A stretch of 64,000 nt of DNA from contig NZ_QJJP01000003.1 in NCBI RefSeq assembly GCF_003201565.1, positions 38,073 to 102,072 on the forward strand, in the 5' to 3' direction. This DNA is from Nitrosomonas sp. Nm84 (GTDB taxonomy: Bacteria > Pseudomonadota > Gammaproteobacteria > Burkholderiales > Nitrosomonadaceae). Under the pieces are notes generated by a model. That model saw only the letters and a program-made list of their open reading frames with translations. It made no database searches and had not been told where the DNA came from. Of the stretch, positions 58,849-64,000 are shown one piece after another (the first letter of the stretch is position 1; every line of letters starts with the position of its first letter). The position numbers were made by a program, and so were the translations under genes.

Positions 58849-59276
58849 GCGGGAGATTTTAAAGTAGAAATAATATTGCCAAAATTCAATTGACACGCTG
58901 AATATTAGAACCAAGTTTAGTCTGTTATGTAGCTCGATACAAGCCAAAACTTGATTGAGAATGCAATTCGTGCTCGTTATATTTCTTTCTGAAATCGATA
59001 AAAATTGCCTATAGTTTTCACATGATTACCCCACCCATGCGCTCTTAAATCTTGGCTACAGCAGTGATCGGTTATCGCGCATCTAGTACTAACGTACTAA
59101 TACTAAAGTACAATTGTCACGGCTATTAAAGCAACTAGAATATCACCTTCCTAGCACATCTCGAACATATTAAATACCAGGCAAAAAATCCAAATTCTGA
59201 GATAGCACGGTATTTCACGGTAGATTTACCAGAAATAGGTTTTATTTATAAAAACACACTTACAGGAGCACTTGCG
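58849..59276. other. Divergent intergenic region with operator-like repeats
   Basis: About 430 bases between sdhC (minus) and the small-protein/RTX locus (plus). Contains the TACTA-type repeats at 59086-59111; the rest shows nothing gene-like. Confidence 0.45.
59086..59111. promoter_or_regulatory. GTACTA-type repeats upstream of the small-protein/RTX locus
   Basis: GTACTA at 59086 and 59094, TACTAA at 59101 and GTAC at 59108: four related half-sites at 7-8 bp steps. Could be an operator for the genes starting at 59277 or for sdhC. Confidence 0.4.
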
Positions 59277-59627
59277 ATGGGATTTGTGAACGAAAGATTA
59301 GAAAACCACGAGTGGCAAACTATTGATCGGGAGCGAGGTATTGTCCTCAAGGGTACAGGAGGAATGCCACAAGAACCATTTGATTTTAATTTAAATATCG
59401 CAGGCGAAAATGTTAATTTTTCAGCACATAGAAGAGTAATTTCATTAGGACGTGAACAGGGATGCGACATCGAATGGCAAGTTTTAGCAATTTATGCGCC
59501 ATCTCATGTGAAGCAAGACAAATTAAGATTACACAGCCTGATTACAGAAGCTCTTGATGTATTCGGTTTTGCAACTTCGCGAAAAAATGTCAAAAATTTG
59601 ACAGTTACTTTTGCCCCCAATGTATAG
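59277..59627 (+). CDS. Small protein paired with RTX gene, copy 1
   Basis: 116 residues, AGGAG 8 nt before the ATG. Soluble, no signal peptide; M-G-F-V-N-E-R-L-E-N-H-E-W-Q-T-I-D-R-E-R, then F-D-F-N-L-N-I-A-G-E, I-E-W-Q-V-L-A-I-Y-A-P and R-K-N-V-K-N-L-T-V-T-F. No family recognised. It is about 70 percent identical by eye to the protein at 59829. Each copy ends 12 nt before the start of an RTX reading frame: here the truncated one at 59640. Accessory, chaperone or immunity role would be inference. Confidence 0.8.
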   Translation: MGFVNERLENHEWQTIDRERGIVLKGTGGMPQEPFDFNLNIAGENVNFSAHRRVISLGREQGCDIEWQVLAIYAPSHVKQDKLRLHSLITEALDVFGFATSRKNVKNLTVTFAPNV

Positions 59628-59639
59628 GAGTTTTAAGGA

Positions 59640-59771
59640 ATGAATGCATCCGATGCACTGAATGAAATTGCTGTCCGAGAAACTGCGGCCAACCCGATGT
59701 CGGTCAGCGAGCAGCGGGCACTGGCAAACTCTGTCGATGCCACCACAGGAAATTCCACCTTGTTGCTGTGA
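59640..59771 (+). pseudogene. Truncated 5' copy of the large RTX gene
   Basis: 43 codons, M-N-A-S-D-A-L-N-E-I-A-V-R-E-T-A-A-N-P-M and on to N-S-T-L-L-L, matching the first 43 residues of the full gene at 60198 (about 70 percent identical). It stops at TGA where the full gene has TGG (Trp). Weak similarity continues for about 10 nt and then ends. It could alternatively be a real short peptide, but degradation after a duplication is simpler. Confidence 0.75.
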
Positions 59772-59828
59772 AGTGAAAGAGAAAGGATAAATTTTATTTA
59801 TAAATAATTACTTATAGGAGTATTTGTA

Positions 59829-60185
59829 ATGGGGTTTGTGAATGAAAGATTAGAAAACCATGAGTGGCAAACTATTGATCGGGAGCGAGATATTGTTCTT
59901 AAGGAAGTGGGATGGGGAGGGCCTGAAGACTCTACCTATGACTTTAATCTTGATATCGCGGGTGAAAGTGTCAATTTTTCGGCTCATCAAAAAATAATTT
60001 CATTAGGGCGCGACAAGGGTTACGACATCAAGTGGCAAGTTTTAGAAATTTATGCGCCCCCTCGTGTGAAACAAGACAAATTACGATTGCACAATCTGAT
60101 TGCTGAAGCTCTGGATGCTTATGGCTTTGCAGCTTCACGAAAAAATGTCACAAGCTTGGTTGTCACTTTTGTCCCCAATATATAG
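59829..60185 (+). CDS. Small protein paired with RTX gene, copy 2
   Basis: 118 residues, AGGAG 8 nt before the ATG, starting M-G-F-V-N-E-R-L-E-N-H-E-W-Q like copy 1. Differences cluster around residues 25-36 (W-G-G-P-E-D-S-T against G-M-P-Q-E-P), while the C-terminal half is conserved. The stop is 12 nt before the large RTX start, so the two genes are probably co-expressed. Both copies keep full-length frames, suggesting selection on the small protein. Confidence 0.82.
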   Translation: MGFVNERLENHEWQTIDRERDIVLKEVGWGGPEDSTYDFNLDIAGESVNFSAHQKIISLGRDKGYDIKWQVLEIYAPPRVKQDKLRLHNLIAEALDAYGFAASRKNVTSLVVTFVPNI

Positions 60186-60197
60186 GAATTTTGACAA

Positions 60198-63100
60198 ATG
60201 AATGCAACTGATGCGCTGAATGAAGTTGCTACCCGTGAAACTGCGGGTAACCCAATGTCAGTTAATGAGCTGCGAACATTAACAAACTCTGTTGATGCTA
60301 ACTTAGGAAATTCAACGTTAGTGCTATGGAGTGGAAGTGTAGGAACAGACGCCAATTCTAATAGCGGAAAGGAATTTAAAGCCAAAGATATCGCAGAATC
60401 GCTAGCTAATGGTTCTTCCGTTAAAACAATTGCTGATACGCAGGTAGGCGAATTTTTGCGAAGTAGTAGTTTTAGAACAGCTCTCAATGATGCCGCCAAT
60501 CGCGAAGGATTGAGTTTTGATACTTTATATTCAGGAACTGATGCAAACGGCACACGCATCAACAACACCAGCTTCTGGGACACTGCATCAGCGCGATTGG
60601 TCGATGGTCATACCGGAGATTTTCGTTTGATTATGCCTTCTGCGCCAATCGGTAGTGTGGCTGCAGAGACCGAGATTCCAGCGTTATTGAACAAAGCTTC
60701 GCTATCCGGACAGAAAATCAATGGCGTCGATCTTAAAGACTGGCAAAGTCGGTACCACGCGGACAAGCTATTGAGTGGCGAAAGCACGGCAAAAGCCGAA
60801 CTCATCAAATTGATTGGTTCGACATCCAAGGCAGATTTGGCCGATATGCGAATCGGCAAGGATACAGCCGGCAAATTGCATGTTGATACCAGTAGTTATT
60901 TGGGAAAAACATTGGGGTTGCCGGCCAAGGATATTCCGGCAGGAACTGAGATAACTCGCTTGGCATCATTGGAAAGCATGCGTTTGAGCTATAGCGATAT
61001 GACGCAGTATGTTAAGTACGAAGGTTTACTGAATAAAGCAGGATGGTTCGGAGACATTCTGGGAACGGCACTCGCTATCGCGCAGGCACAGCAAGCATAT
61101 AACAGCGGCAAGCCAACTGAGGCCGGCGCCATTTTGGCAGCCCATGCTGGTGGCTTGGCGGGCGGCATTGCGGTTGGGTATGGCGCTTCACTTGCGGCTG
61201 GGCTTTTACTTGTACCCGGCCTGAATGTCGGCATCGGAGCCGGTATGTTAGTTACCGGAGCTGCTGGGCTTGCAGGCGGTTATTTCGGTGGATTGGCCGG
61301 AGAGAAGCTTTTCGAAGATTTGTATATGAATATTTCAAGTTTCGATATGGCGCTCTTTTTCCAGGACATAAAGGGTGACTATGCCTGGGCAATCAGTCGC
61401 CTTGGCGATTTGTTGCTGCAAAATATCGGCGAACTTGCTGAAATATCGAACATTGTCAATAGTTTCTTCCTGCAATTCAAAAATTGGACACCGCCACGCA
61501 CAGATCCATTAGTGCTGGATTTGGATAATGACGGTATTGAAACCATCGGTATCAACAATCCGGCCATTTTGTTTGATCACGACAGCGATGGGATTAGAAC
61601 AGGTACGGGTTGGGTGAAAAGCGATGACGGCTTTTTAGTGCTGGATCGTAACAACAATGGCACGATCGACTCGGGCCGTGAGCTGTTTGGCGTTGATACC
61701 ATCAAATCTAATGGTAGCCGCGCAAGCAATGGTTTTGATGCATTATCGGATCTGGATTCCAATGCGGACCAGCTGTTTGACCAAAATGATAGCGAATTTG
61801 CGCATGTGCGGGTGTGGCGTGATTTGAATCAGAATGGCATATCTACTTCCAACGAATTGTTTTCATTGCCACAGTTGGGAATTATCAGTATCAAACTGAA
61901 TGCCACCAACCAGAACGTCAATCTCGGCAATGGTAACGTACAGACCGCAACAGCGGCACATTTGACGGTCGACGGCACAGGACAAACCGGCAATCTCGAT
62001 CTGGCCAATAATCCGTTCTTCCGCGAATTTACCGACACCCTACCGCTTACGGAGCAAGCGCTCAGTCTACCGGATACCCAAGGCGCCGGATTTGTGCGCG
62101 ACTTGCGCGAAGCTGCAAGTTCATCGTCTGCGGTAGCCATTGCTTTGACAAACTTTGTAAACCAGTCCAGTTATACAAACCAAAGAGCACAATTAGACGA
62201 TCTGCTGGCCGCCTGGACGCAGGCTTCGACGATGAGAGCCAGTGTTGAGCAGGCAACTGGGAAAGGGTATTTTTTATTATACCTATTGCCCAGTGAATCA
62301 TGGTCGCATTATGACCAGCACATGGGTTATTGGAATACTTCAGACATGAGTATTCTGAATGCCCTGGCGCCTGAGAAACGCGCATCCTATGAAATGTTGC
62401 AACAGCAACAACAGGAAATAACCGGGCTAATCAGTGTTCTCGAGCGCTTTAACGGTTCACCGCTGGTAACAGTCGGTACAGACCGGATAACGCTGGGCAA
62501 TGGTTTTCAGAATATGGTGAGTACCGTACCGAATGTTGCCAATTCAAAAAGGGTATTCGTCTCGCTATCAACCCAGCAAATAGAATTCATGCAACAGAGC
62601 TATGAAACGCTAAAAGAGTCTGTTTATGGCAGCCTGGTTTTACAAACACGCCTTGCACATTATCTGAATGAAATAACACTGAATGCAGATGCAGCATCGC
62701 AAGTTTTCATGAATTTCTCTGCATTGAATTCATTATTGGATGATCTGAAAGTTACCGATCCTGCAACTGCTCTAGCTGACTTAATCGAATTAAACAAATA
62801 CGCCGGACATTTACTGCAAGAAAACGGCTGGACCGGCCTGAATATGTTGCGAAACTGGATAGATGAAGGCGTTGCCGACACACAAGCTGCTGCGATTCTG
62901 CAAGATCTCGGCGTCAGCGTTATTGAGCGAGGCACGGCCGATGAGATTGTTTTTAGTGTATCTGGAAATACTGCATTGAATGGCTACACCGGCAACGATA
63001 TTCTCAATGGTAGTGCGGGTAATGATACGTCGTACAGTAGTAGCGGGAATGACATGCTGTATGGCGGAGATGGCCGTGATTTGCTGATGGGTGGCGATGG

Positions 63101-64000
63101 TGATGATATTTTACGAGGCGGCAAAGGTGAAAATGACCATTTAAGAGGCGACAACGGCAACGACACCTATCTTTTTGCAGCAGGGGATGGCGTTACTTCC
63201 ATTAACAATAGCGATACGGGCACAAGTTATGATGTGCTGCGCTTCATGGATGGTATTCATCCAAGCGATGTAATTGCAAAGCGGGATTCTCACAACTTAT
63301 ATCTTACTGTGCAGAGTACCGGTGAGGTAATAACCGTTGCCAATAACTTTTATGAAAGTGGCTCCTCCGCTATCTATGCACTGGATGCCACTGAGTTCAG
63401 TGATGGCACCATTTGGGATATGGCAACGCTCAGACAAATGGTTATGCAAACTACTGCAGGTAACGACAATATTATCGGCTTTGAGTCGGATGACAATATT
63501 GACGGCTTAAGCGGTGATGACACCATATCCGGTGCTGGTGGAAACGATACGCTAAACGGCAATGATGGCAACGACACGTTAAATGGTACTGGTGGAAATG
63601 ACATATTAGAGGGGGGTAATGGCAACGACACTCTCTTTGGTGGCACCGGTAACGATACGTTGCGAGGAGGCGCGGGGGTAAATTATTTAACGGGCGATGA
63701 TGGCAGCGATACTTATCTTTTTTCGGTCGGTGATGGAAACACCAGTATCAACAACTATGAAGCCAGCAGTGCATCTCCTGATGTATTGCGGTTTATGCCA
63801 GGAATCAATCCTACGGACATCACAATCACACGCGATACCGGCAATCTATTTCTCACGCTAAAAAACACCGGTGAAAAGATCACAGTAGCCAACTACTTTT
63901 ATCGAGATGCTGCAACTTCGTATGTGCTCGATGCCATCGAATTCAGTGATGGCACCAGCTGGAATGCAACGGCGCTTAAAGCCATGATACTCACTGGAAC
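60198..64000 (+). CDS. Very large FrpC-like RTX protein, partial (3' end beyond right edge)
   Basis: At least 1267 residues with no stop before the edge. Order: an unrecognised N-terminal domain (1-280: L-V-L-W-S-G-S-V-G near 43, [22 protein letters not shown]); a Gly/Ala-rich hydrophobic segment (about 307-370) that could insert into membranes; an FrpC/RTX-bacteriocin-type acidic calcium domain (about 435-610: [26 protein letters not shown]); a helical region; then two RTX blocks (about 930-975 and 1085-1165), each followed by a haemolysin-calcium-binding-related domain (L-R-F-M-x-G-I-x-P, E-F-S-D-G-T). No signal peptide; type I secretion is likely. No known toxin domain is identified, so the activity is open. 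Confidence 0.88.
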   Translation, partial: MNATDALNEVATRETAGNPMSVNELRTLTNSVDANLGNSTLVLWSGSVGTDANSNSGKEFKAKDIAESLANGSSVKTIADTQVGEFLRSSSFRTALNDAANREGLSFDTLYSGTDANGTRINNTSFWDTASARLVDGHTGDFRLIMPSAPIGSVAAETEIPALLNKASLSGQKINGVDLKDWQSRYHADKLLSGESTAKAELIKLIGSTSKADLADMRIGKDTAGKLHVDTSSYLGKTLGLPAKDIPAGTEITRLASLESMRLSYSDMTQYVKYEGLLNKAGWFGDILGTALAIAQAQQAYNSGKPTEAGAILAAHAGGLAGGIAVGYGASLAAGLLLVPGLNVGIGAGMLVTGAAGLAGGYFGGLAGEKLFEDLYMNISSFDMALFFQDIKGDYAWAISRLGDLLLQNIGELAEISNIVNSFFLQFKNWTPPRTDPLVLDLDNDGIETIGINNPAILFDHDSDGIRTGTGWVKSDDGFLVLDRNNNGTIDSGRELFGVDTIKSNGSRASNGFDALSDLDSNADQLFDQNDSEFAHVRVWRDLNQNGISTSNELFSLPQLGIISIKLNATNQNVNLGNGNVQTATAAHLTVDGTGQTGNLDLANNPFFREFTDTLPLTEQALSLPDTQGAGFVRDLREAASSSSAVAIALTNFVNQSSYTNQRAQLDDLLAAWTQASTMRASVEQATGKGYFLLYLLPSESWSHYDQHMGYWNTSDMSILNALAPEKRASYEMLQQQQQEITGLISVLERFNGSPLVTVGTDRITLGNGFQNMVSTVPNVANSKRVFVSLSTQQIEFMQQSYETLKESVYGSLVLQTRLAHYLNEITLNADAASQVFMNFSALNSLLDDLKVTDPATALADLIELNKYAGHLLQENGWTGLNMLRNWIDEGVADTQAAAILQDLGVSVIERGTADEIVFSVSGNTALNGYTGNDILNGSAGNDTSYSSSGNDMLYGGDGRDLLMGGDGDDILRGGKGENDHLRGDNGNDTYLFAAGDGVTSINNSDTGTSYDVLRFMDGIHPSDVIAKRDSHNLYLTVQSTGEVITVANNFYESGSSAIYALDATEFSDGTIWDMATLRQMVMQTTAGNDNIIGFESDDNIDGLSGDDTISGAGGNDTLNGNDGNDTLNGTGGNDILEGGNGNDTLFGGTGNDTLRGGAGVNYLTGDDGSDTYLFSVGDGNTSINNYEASSASPDVLRFMPGINPTDITITRDTGNLFLTLKNTGEKITVANYFYRDAATSYVLDAIEFSDGTSWNATALKAMILTG

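Overview
The window looks like a chromosomal segment of a betaproteobacterial ammonia oxidiser of the Nitrosomonas type. This is an inference from gene content: a cytochrome P460-family haem protein, a one-enzyme squalene synthase beside hpnA (hopanoid synthesis), a PEP-CTERM protein, conserved proteobacterial blocks (lptM-lysA; methyltransferase-rnhA-dnaQ opposite gloB; guaB-guaA; sdhC-sdhD-sdhA), and moderate to low GC. No rRNA, tRNA or CRISPR array was seen.

Layout. 1-15460: five tandem minus-strand genes for giant secreted proteins made of FG-GAP (integrin-alpha-like) repeats plus calcium-binding RTX tails; the first runs off the left edge. 15795-22276: housekeeping genes (lptM, lysA, squalene synthase, hpnA, dnaQ, rnhA, a methyltransferase, gloB). 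22436-23899: a P460 cytochrome and a PEP-CTERM protein. 24355-27981: a GC-rich galactose-oxidase-like copper-radical enzyme with an RTX tail, bounded by inverted repeats of an IS3-type element with a transposase remnant. 28055-33212: a sugar-dehydrogenase-like lipoprotein, an msrB-nhaC-membrane protein operon and an rRNA methyltransferase. 33466-35922: an RTX protein and a cadmium-carbonic-anhydrase-like protein. 36095-40434: nudB, aspS, FmdB, a phosphoesterase and a CarS-like membrane protein. 40435-44760: AT-rich accessory DNA with orphan small genes, a truncated RTX gene and a broken IS3-family element. 44788-49739: guaA, guaB, a DUF4124 protein and a FimV-like protein. 49809-55203: two FG-GAP/RTX proteins of a second subfamily. 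55586-58848: an SH3-domain protein and sdhA-sdhD-sdhC, with no sdhB. 59277-64000: a duplicated small gene in front of a very large FrpC-like RTX gene that runs off the right edge.

The main theme is extracellular calcium-binding proteins: eleven RTX-tailed genes or fragments, with no type I secretion exporter genes in the window. The most striking pattern is in the left array. Every propeller module has exactly seven FG-GAP blades followed by an RTX segment, and complete proteins carry one, one, two or three modules. The most system-like locus is 59277-64000, where a unit of small protein plus RTX gene start has been duplicated and one RTX copy is cut off by a stop codon.
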